Assembly (NCBI GenBank): GCA_963513935.1
Contig: OY740769.1
Coordinates: 40,265,120 to 40,329,119, forward strand
Reading direction: 5' to 3'
From: Aphrophora alni
Taxonomy: Eukaryota; Arthropoda; Insecta; Hemiptera; Aphrophoridae
DNA length: 64,000 bases
Position numbers and translations under genes: made by a program. The notes under the pieces are model-generated. The model saw only the letters and a list, made by a program, of their open reading frames with translations, did not search any database and was not told the origin of the DNA. This document shows, one piece after another, positions 25,201 to 36,694 of this stretch. Positions within the stretch are counted from its first letter, which is position 1. Each line of letters starts with the position of its first letter.

Positions 25201-28200
25201 AAGAACAATCAATCAGATAATTGTGTTTTATTAAGTTCCAGTGATTGTGGTTAGGGGCAAATTCAAATTATTATTATATATATATATAATCATCTAAATT
25301 CAAAATTAGGAGGTACCAGCTTCAGAAAATATACAAAAAATTGTATTTCCTTAAGAGCGGTTCTAAGATTTTCTAAAATTTTAATAAAATGATCCGAATA
25401 CCTAATGGTTTCCTTCTTTCAAAAAGTGTATAACAAAGTCCTTAATAAAACACAATAAATTTATACAAGGCCAATAAATTTCTCAAAATTGCTCTAAAAT
25501 AAATGCAAATTGTTACAAAGTTTTAATGAAATGTGAAGATTTGATTTCCCAAATCAGTTAAAAGTAAAATTTATGTCAAACGTTACTATCAATTACCGTA
25601 TACGTAATTCAGGAGTAATTGGCAAAAAACAAGTGAAACTTCACTACTGACATTAAATTCTCAATTTAATTTAATCAATTAGGAGGTATGCTATATAGCA
25701 GTTCTATTTAAATTAAAAAACTATATGTTTCCCTAGGACTCAATTAACAAGAAGTTAAGTGGAAGTTAATAAACAAATGGAAGTTGTATTACAGCATGTA
25801 ACAGTATTAAACAATTTTCAATTTATACATGCCATAAGACATGTAGGACCAATAACTCAGCACAGGTATAGGAAGTTGAGGATCCATTTACAAATATGGT
25901 AGAGTTCTACTTTATGTACATAATGGTTTTTTGTTGTAGTGAGAAAGTTTATTTAGTTTTTATATTCCATTTGAGTCTAGAGCTACTGGTAAATTTATTT
26001 TTGGTCTGTCTTTACTGTGACCCAAAATCAATCTATTGAGTAATAGGTGTGTATGACATGACTAAAATTCATCCTCAACTTTCTCTAGGCTCCTTATGAA
26101 ACCTGCAAGGGTCTTAGAATCAACATTTTAAGGATTTCAGGGGTTTATAAGTATGGTGAGTGACACTTCACACAGAGAGCATTCCAACATCTCCACATTA
26201 TATAAGCAGAACCAACAAACATCTTCTAATAACTTTATTTTCTAGCAACTTCACATTATTCCTAGATGGTCTCTCACTTTGCAGTTACGATATGTAATGC
26301 CCATCTTGTCTGGTCATTTAAACTGTACCCTTTTAAGTGTAAAATTTTTCAACTTAAAGCTGACACGCAATCATTGTCAACAGATAGATAGGATTACTTG
26401 AGATATCGTCCCTTTTTGAACTATTCTGTTGATCTTCCACTCACTCCCATTGAATTCCTCAATTTTGACCTTGACAATCCCTAGGATCTTTTCATCACTG
26501 TTCGGAATATAGAGAACTACAATCTACATCCTAGGAATGTCTGCCCCTTACAACGCTCAATTTGGCTCATTCTATGGTTTCAGTAAATCATCCAGAGACA
26601 AAAACGGGGTTTTGAAGATCCTCTCTACCCCAAAACTCTTTAAGGCTCCAAGTTCTTCCTTTGAATATAACTGATTCAAAAAAATATCATAAAATTTCAT
26701 AAAGGCAGTTGTTTGAAATGTTTTTGATAGTTCCCTTTTATCTAGTTCTTACATAAGCCTAAAATAGTTCATTAACTTGGCTATTTCTACATATTAATAC
26801 TAAGGTTGGTGTTGGCAAGTGGTTATTAAACACCATAAGAAATTCAGTTTCTATTGTTAGAGTATTACTTTCATAGAATTATTTTGCACTGTATATATAA
26901 ATATTGATTCAAATATTTGGTTTATATATTAGTAATTAATACTTAAAAATAAGTTATAGTGCCATTAATATTATATATTTAAAATCTCTTACAGTTGCTA
27001 AAGACACTAATAATCATAAATGTATGTAGATAACTGGAGCTGGAAGAGGTCTAGGACGTGAATTTGCTTTGTGTTTTGCTAAAGAAGGATGTCGACTGAC
27101 TTGTGTGGATATAGACTTACAGACTTGTGAGGAAACTGTCAAAATTATTAATGAGACTTATCCAGATTGTGCAAAAGCATACAAATTAGATGTAACAAAT
27201 CGTGAAGAGGTGAACAAGTTTGCAGTAAAGCTAGAAGATAATGATGATATTTTAGATATGTTGGTCAACAATGCAGGGATAGTTCAAAGCGATAGTTTGT
27301 TATCTGTGACAGATAATGACATTGAGAAGATGATGAATGTCAATATAATGTCACACTTTTGGGTAAGTTAACTTTCCTTATTCATTTGTAAGATATTTTT
27401 TTGGTGGAGATTTGTTTGTACCTCAGCGACAACTAGTATTTTGTACTCAAACCTACAGGACAGATGGAAAAAAAATTATAGGAAGGTGAAACGTCGTGTA
27501 ATCTTATCCCAAAGCAAAACAGAACTAGAGTAGAGCCATCACTTTTTCTATTTTGGTAACTTCAGGAGTTTGGTTACTAGGACATGTACCTCACAGAGGT
27601 CTTCATGACCAATCGTTATTACAGGACTTTCAGCTCAAAATACCCTCTAGGGGTCAGACAAGGCTTAAGAAAGACATTAACTAGGAACTTCACTAAGAAG
27701 TTACACATTATCTCAGCAGTAATAATAGACTTCTCAGTTTATTGTAAAATGTACAAACCGTTTACTTTTCTCTAAACTTGAAATTTGGAATAACCATTGC
27801 TGATATATAGATCAGCGCGATAAACCCTATGGAGTATGTTAACTTTCCTTAATCAAGAAAAATATTTTGTATTACTTGTTGGTTTATTATGGCCAGTGGT
27901 GTAGTGGCGAGGGAACACCGGTCTCCCACAGGTTTTGAGCAAAAATGCCTAATTTTGTACTAAACATCATCTGACAAAAAAAAATTAAAAGTACTTCAAA
28001 ATCAATGATTATTCATGCAAATTATAAAGGTTTTAAATAACTAAATAAAACATGAGTGTTTATGACCACACAGTTGAAGCAGAACTATTGTTATTAGTAA
28101 TCTTCCAATATAATTAACCCTGATCATTGAAAATCACTGTAACCCTGAACGTCATCACTTATTTCTCACCACAACATAATCTAGCAAATTTATCTAGCAA

Positions 28201-31153
28201 CATAATTGTTGGTTATTTATGTTCAGTAATTTAGTGAGCAGTGAGTAATTTATTTTTTGTGTTAGTATGTATTTTTGTTCTGCATGTTTTGAAAGCATGG
28301 AAAAGAAAAAAAGTCTAATCTGGTTTTCTTGTGTGCCTTAATATAAATTTACTTATAGAAAATAGTAGAAATGAGGAAATTAATGGTTCAAAAAAATTTG
28401 TTTTACTGACCCACATCTAATAACCTGCAATAGCCTTGGATTTGGACTACTTAGATAAGTAGCAAAGAAAAAAGGAGGTGTTGCCATGAATAGATTGTAA
28501 AACTGGGTTGCCAGTTAGGTAGTAAAGTTTCTCAGTTAGGAACATTTAAAAGAGAACATGTTTTAATTTTCAACAAATGGAAATTGTATAAAGTAACTTT
28601 TTTTATGGACCTCATAAGTCAGCTTAGCAGAATTCTCTGAGAAAAAATACAGAACCACAAACAATCCAGCGCTCATTTGATCAAAGAAAAATTAGTTTTG
28701 ACTATGGAATATAAAATGTCTAACTTTTCCAATATTGTTCCTTCCGAATGCCATCCTATCCACATCCCGTTTTCTCTACCCCTTTTATAGGATTTTGTTT
28801 TTTCCAAGCCTATATTTTTTTTGTAGCTTCCTCTAACCTTATACAAGTTTCTTCCATATCTATTATATTGCTTGATATAAGTGCTATGTCCTTTGCTAGA
28901 TACTAATATATCCCTATAATAAATACATGCGGAAATATTCAAAGTTACGTTATTTTTATGTAGTTTCCTTATTAACCAATAAACAAGTAACATTCTTTAA
29001 ATATTTTGGTTTTAGACTGATCTCAAAATAACACAAAAAAGTATCTCTCTGTTGCCTGTATTAGTGTGTCAAAACTTACTTAGATTTATGTAAAACCTAA
29101 AGACTAAATTTCTCTAAATCAAAAGCAAATATAAATTAAAATTTAATTAGTTTATAATGCTTTAAGAACCTCAACTGGTATAGTGGTTAGGTTCTTTACA
29201 AGTTAGGTTTCTAGATTCAATCACCATGTGAAATTTAAAATTTATGGTGTTAATCCAGCAACAATGGCGACAAGAATTCAACGTGTTGCTACACATTGGC
29301 CTAATGAAAAGCCGTCTATTAGGTATATGGTCTTTAGGAGTCTAGTTTTAGTTTCTTAAATATTTATTTAAAAAATATTTATAAATACTATATCCATCCC
29401 GATTTACGTGATGTTAAAATACCTCTTCAAAGTTCTGTATTCTAAACAATGCTGATGAGACAGTGTTATATCTCATGGGCCTTGTCTGAGGGTGATTTTC
29501 TGAAAAGTGGGTAACCTGAGAGTGTGGGGAAAAACATGTCACTTAAGCGCATATTGTTGTTTTCTATTTCCCTAACTATGAGAGATCTCTAATAAAAGGA
29601 TCCTTGGAATCATTGGGATGAGGACCCAATAAGAATGAGTGTAGAATCATCAACAGAAGGTAATAGCAACAAGGTGTAATTCAACAAGAGGTAATAGCAA
29701 AAGTAACTGTATTGAACATGCATCTGCTAACTGGATTGCCCAGTGAAATACCATCTAAAAATAACCAGGTTAGTAGAACAACATATATATCGGTTCTATT
29801 TCTATGGAATGAAAATGGTAGAACAGCTTCTGTGAGTAAAGGCCTAAAGTCTTTGGGGATATTGATCCCAATGCCTTCTCCCATGTTTTCATAATACATC
29901 TTGGTAAAATCTGGGAGGAATTCTAGTCAGATAAAATTTATATTCCACAACAGATCCATTTTGGTCTCAGTGGAGAAAGACTATCAATGACCTTGCAACT
30001 CCAAGAGAAAAGATGGATTATGTTTCAATTTGTTGATACATATTATGTTAATACAGTATTATTTCAGTATGTTTTAAGTAGATTTATGATAATTAAAACT
30101 TTGAATGTTTTTTAATATGCTAATATCTTTAAAGCTATAATATACTGAATCTGCTATACAGACGACTCGAGCATTTCTACCTAAAATGTTGAAACGAAGG
30201 CGAGGACATATTGTTGCTGTTTCATCAGTTGCTGCGATAACAGCAGCTGCAAATATAGCTCCTTATACTGCTTCAAAGTGTGCAGTTTCAGGTATACTTT
30301 GTTTGTTAAAACATTATATAATACACTGATATTATCATATGCAGTTTTATTTTAATGGAAGGATGTAAACAATTATTGAAAAATGTAGTATGCATTATAT
30401 TTTTATTTAATATTTTATTAAAGCAGCACAATATTACAATATATGATTTGAGATAAATTCGCTACAATCATTATGAATTATCTAATAGGATATAAGTTAC
30501 TGTGATCTCTCCCCTAGGACAGAAAATAAGGCAACCACTTATTTGGCCTTAGAATTATGAAAGTAACAGTTATTAAAAATTATATTTTTGTGTGTGTGTA
30601 TGTTATAAACTATTAAATATGTGTGGGTCATTTTTTAATTAAGAACTGAGGGGGGAGTGATAAAGTCTTTTCCCCATCCAAACTTATCCAGTAACAATTA
30701 TGTCAGTACTTCAGTATGTGGCTGAATATTATCATGGCAGTGTTCTCAGAACCAACCTGGCATAAATCGTCTTAATCCAGTACAAAATCCAATGTTACAA
30801 ATTACAGGTCGAGAAATTTGAGGAAAAACCTTATACAGTTCATCGATAGTACATGTTTTCATAAATATGCTCATCAATTTTGTTTTTGAAGTCCTCAGTG
30901 ATGTGACTGGATTGTGACTCATCAAAAACATCAGTTCTTCCATCAATAAATAACTTACACCATTTACACACATTCCATACATTCATAACTCCTTATCACG
31001 GATTTTTACATGGTCTCGATGAATTTCAGAGAACAAATATATTTTGTATTAAAAAATCTAATCTCGGAGCACCTTCACAATTGCGGGATTGGCAATCAAC
31101 ATAGTATTTTAGAATGAAAAATAAACAAACAAGTAATACAAGCAGATACTTGA

Positions 31154-31231
<78 letters not shown>

Positions 31232-34200
31232 CTTACCATCATACATATCCTAATATTTTTTTCTCTCATTAGAGTATGATGGTAAGACACATATATAACA
31301 TTAATTATATTCGTTATCCAAAGCTATAATGTATATAAAAAGAGGCTTGAAATGCTCTCAAGATCTTTTAAGGGACCTATAAAGAAGCCTGACATTGAAA
31401 CTGCTCTGTTCTGTGTTTTACGTGGTTATGGTGACAAAGAGTTCTTATTAAAACATCACCCTTATTTGTAAAACGCCATGACAACCAAGTAGTTTAAAAC
31501 ATGTGTTTACCGTGGAGAGAACCCCAGTTAAACCTATACCTTCTTAGGGCATAAAGTATAGATGTTAGGGGTAAAACATGTGTGTATGTATTTTAGTCTT
31601 TCAAAAATACCCAAAAATGTGGAGTTATAAAAAAAATTTAAACAACCTTGAGATATGGTCATAATTTACCTACATAAATTTTTTTTTATTAAAATTGATT
31701 CAGCCTTTTGGGCGCACTGTAAGTATTATAGACATCATTCCAAAAATTAGTTTTATACTTAAAATGGATATTTCAATAACAACTTAACTTAACTTGTTTT
31801 GCCTCATCACAATACTTTCTCGATATTGGTATATAAGTATTGTACAAATTAATAGGTAGTGTAAAGATATTTGTGTTGTGTTGCATCCACTAAGAATTTT
31901 GCAAAGCATTAAATTTGTCTAGTTTTTCGATTCAATTAAAGTTACAGTTAAAAATTAAACTTCTTAGTAAAGTTTCTTTTCATTAATAATTACTTAGGTT
32001 TGTTGCTTTTTATTTTACAAGATTATACAAATTTTACAATGTAAGATATATTTTTATAAACAATGCACACAGTTATTGAGACAATTAAGCAAAATTTATT
32101 GAAATAATTTTTTAATAGTGATCTTTTTTACTTCAGGTCTTATGACATGCTTGAGAGAAGAATTGCGTAAAATTAATTCTGAAGTGAAAACAACATTGGT
32201 TCAGCCATTCTTCATTGTCCCTACAAATAACGTCAGACACTGGGAACTAAAGTAAGTTGAGTTTTTGAAATATAAAAATATAAATTGTACTTTACAAGTG
32301 TTCATAATAAAATAAAAGACACAAACATTTTTAATGTTTTCAGAATAATGTATTCTCCAGGTGGATGAACTTAAAACCAGTGATTCAAATAAACCACAAA
32401 AAAGTTAAATATTTAATAATTTTAAACAAATGTTAAATTTGATTTTGAGCATAAATAACATTTTTAGTACTGTATATTTATACAATCTTTAAAAAAAATA
32501 TTTATTAAGCAATTTCAATATCGAAAAATATAATCAACACGGTTAGGCCAAAACTCAGGACCATGAAAAGTGCAAAATTATGGTCCCTAATGTACATGGT
32601 TGTACAAATTTTCGTGTGCGTGTTTGTTGAGCATATTCTACATGTTCAAAACAGCAATTTTGTAAGTACATTCAACATGGAGCAAGCCACCTTCACAAAA
32701 AAGGAGCATAGCTTGTTTTAGAAGATCGTATTAAATACCATATATCGTAATCTTCGCACAAACAGTGGCGGCGATAGCGGGCCCGCGAGCTGGGGAGCCC
32801 GAGAGCCTTGACCGGGATTTTTCGGGAAATTTTACCGGGACCCGGACCCGCAACGGGCCCTGCCACACGAGCAAACCTATCATAACAATATTTTTATGAG
32901 TATTGTCAAGAAATTACTAAAATAAGGTAAAATATCTTCAGACAAGATTGTGCATTGTGCATCCAAAACGGCAATAACCATTATTTTATTAGAAAGCAGT
33001 ATTTATTATTTAATGTCATGATACGAAGTATGGTATTGTTTACCGTTGGCTGATAAGTAATGCAGCTATAGCTACGTCGCGCATCGCGGTGCTCACCGGT
33101 GCCGGCCGGCGAAAAGATAAACATCCGGTCCGGAAGGGGAAGATTAAAATATAAAAATAGCATCAGGTATCAGGTCAACAAATAAACTTTCATATTGGTG
33201 ACTCGTTAGTTGTAGTCGAATTTCGGAACGGTACGGTCGGTTTATTTCGTGCGTTCTAAGGGAGAAGGGGGGCCCGATGAACAAACAAGCGGGGAGGGGC
33301 CGCCGGTTCTTATCGCCGCCACTGCGCATAAAATACTCTATTGTGAGCCAAATATTGTAAAGTCAGAATTTCGAATTGCTGTTGGTGAATTCACTACAAA
33401 TCATAGTTCACCACTTTACCTCACGATCCTAGGTTAACACCTCTAATTTTAAAGCTGACACCTGGCTTTAACTTTGAAACTTTTCCATACAAAGTGGGTT
33501 CATTAACCACTAGACCAATTGGGTACTATTAATACTATCTACAATACTCATATTTTCATTCTGAGCAAGATTATAAATTTATTTTTAAACTGTGTGTTTT
33601 GAATGATTTTTATATAAACACATACACATGCCAATTTGGAAATTCCACTACTAGAGAGGTGTTTGTATCTGAGCATACACACCATTGCTTTATAGTTTAT
33701 TTTGTGGTGTATCAGTTAAAATTTTATTAGTTACTGGGTATTATAGTTTGATCCACCAGTAAAATGTATCCTAAAACAAGCCTGACTGCTGGTTTGTAGA
33801 CCTTAGCAAAATAGTAGAAATTAAAGTCACTTAATGACAGACAGAATATACATGCATATTCTGAATGTATAGAATTCTTTTACTTGTACTGTTAAAATCT
33901 CCATACAATACATGGGAATTATGTATGTACTTATGTTGAATTTTTATTACTTTGACCTTATTAGGTCATGATTTTCCTACTAATTAAAATCCATAATTAT
34001 AAAATAATTGTCTTTCATGTGAAAATAAATCCAATTAATTTATTGTGTTATACAGAAATACAGAAGTAAAATAAGGTGCTTACACTTTACTTCCTTTCAG
34101 ATGAGAAGATTTTTACACATACATTTTTTTTTCTGTACAGTCAATTATGATGATCTTTTTCCATTGAATGAAAAATCCCCTCATGTTTCCCATCTATCCT

Positions 34201-36166
34201 TGTCGCGTTGTACAATTGTCATGATGTACAGATATATGACTCAGAAAGCAAACATAGAAGTAAAATGAAATAATAAAAGATAATTCAAGGAACACTCTAT
34301 AATTTATTTGTAGAATACTTGTTGATTTTTGTTTAAATTGTCCTAAACTATGTCAGTATGATAAGTTTTCAAGTTTTTTCTCATGCTATTTGTAACATTT
34401 GAAAAAATTGGGCAATCTAATTCATAATTTGAAAAAAAAAAAAAGTCTTCTGTAAAAACTTCCACAAAATTTGTTTGGTCATTCAACAAGCTTCTCTCAA
34501 GATACCAACTGTTCTAAAAATATGACATTGGAGTTTTTCTCCACAAATTTTAACTTCCCTCTGCAAAAGTTCATTTAGAAATAAAATATTTAATTTACTA
34601 ATACTAATGGAATGTTTCTTTTACAGATCAGTGATACCAGATGTGTCAGCATCTACAGTAGCTGAACGGGCAGTGGAAGGTATAAAACGGGACAGATTTA
34701 ATGTTACAGTTCCAGCATATCTCTACTTTACCTGTTTGTTTTTAAAGTAAGTTATGGTAATTACTGTAAGGTTAGGTGTATTATATTCATCGCATTTTAA
34801 CCAATTAATGCCAACATGCAAAACTGTTTATTGTGCGCATACAAGGCTGAATTTCAACTTACAGAACCTTTCATTGGAAATTTACAAGTTTGAATTCCAA
34901 CTTACGGATTCATTCTGTCTGATGTTGTTGGGTTTGAAATATTTATTTAGTTTCAACCTTTCCAAAACACTGTGCTTGAATACTCTTTGAATGGCTCTGT
35001 GATACATTCATCTTCAGCTATCAAAATTAAAATACCCAATCAAATTAAATATGATTTATTAAGAAAATAATATTGCTAGTTTGTTATTGTGCATAATCTC
35101 TTAACGAGCAAAATTATTAAATTCTGAAGATAAATATTTGGAAAATTTATGTTTTATAAAAACATTTGAATTATTTTACTTCTTATGTTTTGGTTTCCCC
35201 TTGCACACCCTTTGTTTATACTTGTTTAAGAAGAATTAGTTGTAGGTCACCTCATAGTTCTGAAGTAGATATATTACTATTATCGAATTATAGTAAAAAT
35301 GAGTTACAAAATAGTGATGGTGAATTTATTCCTCATATTAATGATTCACCTAAGGGAGTCAAGTGATGACAATTTTGAACAAAACTATGACCAAGTTGGA
35401 TAATTGTTTCCACTACAAATGTGGAAGTATTTGAACAGATATTATAAGTAATTTTATTTAGTCATAAAATCAGATGTTAAATAAAAAATTTAAAATACCC
35501 ATTAAAAAATATTTTCATTAAATAAAACAAATATTTTGATGACAAACTTTTTCACAAAGTTCGAAAAAAATATCATTACCTTCAAAATTTTATTTAAAAC
35601 TTAAACCAAAAGTGGAAACATTTTTTATAAAATAATTATAATCATATGAAAAATCAATGTTTTAGTTTTTCTTTAAGAAAATACTTATACACAAAAAAAA
35701 AAGGTGAAAAAACAATTTTTTTTATAGGATGTTATATTTTTTTTGTTTGACTCTAATCAATATATATATCCAGCAATGCAAATATTTTCTGAACAACCTT
35801 ATGTAAAATGTTAGGGTTAAAGGGTAATAGATGTCAGTGTTGAATCATTTTTTGAAGTGCCTTCTTTGCAACTGGTACAGGAATGAAAGAGATAGAATGT
35901 CAATGTCATGAGGTGATTGCAACACTAGTTTTACTCTCATTTCCACTTAATAAGGTATTTTGATATAAGAATAAGAATGTATATGGTATATTTCTTTATT
36001 TAATAAAAAAGGAAATTTCTTTAAATTTAAGAAAATTTAAAAAAATATTTTGGTCCAACATTAATTATATGAATTTTTGATGTCCAGGATGCTACCAGCC
36101 ATAGCTTCAGATTTGTGGAGGGACACATTTGCCGCCAACATTGATCCGCTTCAAAAATACTTATGA
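22060..36166 (+). CDS. Membrane-anchored short-chain dehydrogenase/reductase, SDR16C-like (six coding exons)
   Basis: Coding exons are 22060-22227, 27030-27362, 30162-30291, 32137-32251, 34627-34746 and 36088-36166. They total 945 nt (314 aa plus stop), and all five GT-AG junctions preserve the frame. Visible in the protein: a hydrophobic N-terminal segment (about residues 12-42) that would anchor it in a membrane such as ER or lipid droplet; the cofactor loop TGAGRGLG (58-65); an acidic residue after strand beta-2 (VDID, 82-85), which suggests NAD(H) preference; NNAG (136-139); Asn161; catalytic Ser189; and YTASK with Tyr202 and Lys206. Layout and length match the SDR16C family (RDHE2, 17-beta-HSD11/13), which oxidises retinol, sterols or other lipid alcohols. 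The true substrate cannot be read from sequence. The start ATG lies 11 nt after a splice acceptor, so at least one 5' noncoding exon exists upstream. Introns of 1.3-4.8 kb are full of transposon debris. No disabling mutation seen. Confidence 0.94.
23865..24100 (-). repeat. Dispersed repeat family A, copy 2 (minus)
   Basis: AGTCATCATCTTATAAAAAA, AAATACTCTAATTATGTCAG and GGGATTGCCAAGCCCG align in order with 39855-40080, and in reverse with the + strand copies. Confidence 0.6.
24871..25275. mobile_element. 405-bp near-perfect palindrome (foldback element) with hammerhead-like hairpins
   Basis: The arms read GCCCCTAACCACAATCACTG through TTAATGCCCTGATGTACATT on the left and the complement on the right, meeting near 25075. 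Each arm contains CCGATGATGAT, a short hairpin around CATGTTATCG, and GAAATG. No frame is preserved. It lies wholly in SDR intron 1. Confidence 0.85.
27030..27362 (+). CDS. SDR gene, coding exon 2 (cofactor-binding half)
   Basis: Encodes residues 57-167. It carries the glycine-rich TGAGRGLG loop, the VDID cofactor-selecting turn, LDVTN and NNAG, and ends in NVNIMSHFW. The acceptor is tgtatgtag|ATA. A nearer-looking acceptor 36 nt upstream (cttacag) would bring in an in-frame stop, so it was not used. The donor is TGG|gtaagt, phase 0. Confidence 0.94.
27363..30161 (+). other. SDR intron 2 (2.8 kb)
   Basis: AT-rich with no identified transposase. It contains a possible tRNA-derived SINE head at about 29168-29235 and a short CAGTGGTGTAGTGGCGAGGG motif near 27893 that could be one end of a hAT-type element, but no partner end was found. 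Confidence 0.5.
29168..29235 (+). repeat. Possible tRNA-derived SINE head
   Basis: ACTGGTATAGTGGTTAGGTT resembles a tRNA A-box, and about 30 nt later GGTTTCTAGATTCAATCACC resembles a degenerate B-box. It does not fold into a full cloverleaf by eye, so it is not called as a tRNA gene. Confidence 0.35.
30162..30291 (+). CDS. SDR gene, coding exon 3 (catalytic Ser/Tyr/Lys)
   Basis: Encodes residues 168-210, from TTRAFLPKM through the Ser strand (VAVSSVAA) to YTASKCAVS. Ser189 and Tyr202 are 13 residues apart, the normal SDR spacing. The acceptor is ctatacag|ACG. The donor is TCAG|gtatac, a slightly weaker donor, leaving one nucleotide of a Gly codon. Confidence 0.93.
30640..31102 (-). pseudogene. 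mariner transposase remnant with internal deletion
   Basis: Read on the minus strand across several frames: MLIANPAIVKVLRD at the start; SEIHRDHVKI; a helix-turn-helix segment CKLFIDGRTDVFDESQSS; a linker IDEHIYENM and DELYKVFPQISR; then GLRRFMPGWF directly followed by HCHDNIQPHT and LLLDKFGW. This order matches mariner (DD34D) transposases, but the roughly 130 residues carrying the first catalytic Asp are gone. At least three stops or frameshifts. Recognised from family knowledge; no terminal repeats were located. Dead. Confidence 0.75.
31157..31296. repeat. (TA)n(TG)n microsatellite joined to a palindromic mini-element
   Basis: TA repeats run about 31157-31207, then TG repeats to about 31231. 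GTGTCTTACCATCATAC follows and is repeated in inverted form at about 31274-31294, with about 28 nt between. The hairpin abutting the microsatellite suggests a small MITE whose TA target site seeded the array. Confidence 0.65.
32137..32251 (+). CDS. SDR gene, coding exon 4
   Basis: Completes the split Gly codon and encodes GLMTCLREELRK through QPFFIVPTNN to HWELK. The stretch after the Val-Gln-Pro turn corresponds to the substrate-loop region of the family. The acceptor is tacttcag|GTC. The donor is CTAAA|gtaagt, phase 2. Confidence 0.9.
32763..33324. mobile_element. 562-bp hAT-type MITE with 8-bp target duplication
   Basis: Begins CAGTGGCGGCGATA and ends TATCGCCGCCACTG. It is flanked by cgcacaaa (32755-32762) and cgcataaa (33325-33332), an 8-bp duplication with one mismatch. 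CAGTGGCGG-type ends plus an 8-bp duplication are diagnostic of hAT elements. Both ends are strongly GC-rich (GCGGGCCCGCGAGC...), unlike the AT-rich intron. The middle is AT-rich and no transposase is encoded. Confidence 0.9.
33446..33525 (-). repeat. Possible tRNA-derived SINE head (minus)
   Basis: On the minus strand, ATTGGTCTAGTGGTTAATGA matches a tRNA-type A-box region. No convincing B-box or poly(A) tail was recognised, so this is only suggestive. Confidence 0.3.
34627..34746 (+). CDS. SDR gene, coding exon 5
   Basis: Encodes SVIPDVSASTVAERAVEGIK through PAYLYFTCLFLK. This matches the helix and hydrophobic C-terminal segment that SDR16C members carry after the substrate loop. The acceptor is tcttttacag|ATC. 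The donor is TTTAAA|gtaagt, phase 2. Confidence 0.9.
34747..36087 (+). other. SDR intron 5 (1.3 kb)
   Basis: AT-rich. A 66-codon open frame at 35166-35366 has an acidic, Ser-rich end but no recognisable domain and is not called. Confidence 0.6.
36088..36166 (+). CDS. SDR gene, coding exon 6 (C-terminus and stop)
   Basis: The acceptor is gatgtccag|GAT. It encodes KMLPAIASDLWRDTFAANID and a short tail, then TGA at 36164-36166. The hydrophobic-Pro-Ala pattern fits the C-terminal helix of the family. Candidate poly(A) signals follow at 36224 and 36685. Confidence 0.9.
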
Positions 36167-36223
36167 GATATTACAATAATTATTTATTTTTGAGGTCTCC
36201 TCTATACATGGGTCACAAGTAAC

Positions 36224-36694
36224 AATAAAAATAAAATGTTTATATTATCTATTATGTTTTGATACAGTACAAAAGGTAATATTAATATTTTATTTAAATA
36301 TTCATAATTTGTTAGATGTATATATATGTATTATATTTATAATTTTGTTTTTAATTTGTTATTTTAGTGTACACATTTTTAAAGTTGAACACCCAATTTT
36401 TGAACTGTCATTTAATTCTTATATAAAAATCAGCCTTTTATAAGATTTGTCCTAACTTTAAAGAACGGGATCTACTTGATTCAAGAAACTTAATAAATTT
36501 GTTGCAAATATAACAAATTTAATTAAATTAGGTTATGCCTATCGTTTTGATTTTATGCTGTTAGTCATTCCAGTTTTATACCACATGTATTTCTTTATCA
36601 TCAAGCTTGATGTTTCATGTTTATTGTTATTGACATATATAATTATATCATGTATTGCTATTAAACTTCATAAATTTGTAATGAAATAAATAAA
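36224..36694 (+). terminator. Candidate 3' UTR with poly(A) signals for the SDR gene
   Basis: AATAAA hexamers occur at 36224-36229 and, overlapping, at 36685-36694. They lie about 60 and 520 nt past the stop codon. The second is followed by a T-rich stretch at about 36706-36716. Which one is used is unknown. Confidence 0.5.

Larger units (their letters stand above)
22228..27029 (+). other. SDR intron 1 (4.8 kb)
   Basis: Holds 'GATGGCGGCC'-type repeat remnants (22570-23650), a family A copy (23865-24100, minus), a family B tail (24180-24310) and a 405-bp palindrome (24871-25275). The rest is AT-rich with no recognisable feature. Confidence 0.7.
30292..32136 (+). other. SDR intron 3 (1.8 kb)
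   Basis: Contains the mariner transposase remnant (30640-31102, minus), a (TA)n(TG)n microsatellite joined to a small inverted repeat (31157-31296), and a family B tail fragment (31640-31735). Confidence 0.7.
32252..34626 (+). other. SDR intron 4 (2.4 kb)
   Basis: Holds the hAT miniature element (32763-33324) and, just beyond it, a possible tRNA-like SINE head on the minus strand (about 33525-33446). The remaining sequence is AT-rich and featureless. Confidence 0.7.

Noticed and set aside
27893..27930. Second hAT element end (CAGTGGTGTAGTGGCGAGG)
   Set aside because: No matching inverted end or 8-bp duplication was found nearby.
28673..28993. 106-codon minus-strand frame in SDR intron 2
   Set aside because: Basic, Tyr-rich and somewhat protein-like, but with no recognised motif, and it lies inside an intron full of repeats. 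Could be a decayed element fragment.
29168..29235. tRNA gene
   Set aside because: A-box-like and B-box-like segments are present, but acceptor and anticodon stems cannot be formed by eye; kept only as a possible SINE head.
29440..29500. Hammerhead core at CTGATGAG near 29451
   Set aside because: A stem-like TCTCAT follows, but the required GAAA after the stem is absent.
35166..35366. 66-codon frame in SDR intron 5, acidic and Ser-rich
   Set aside because: Considered as a transposase N-terminus, but no diagnostic motif follows.
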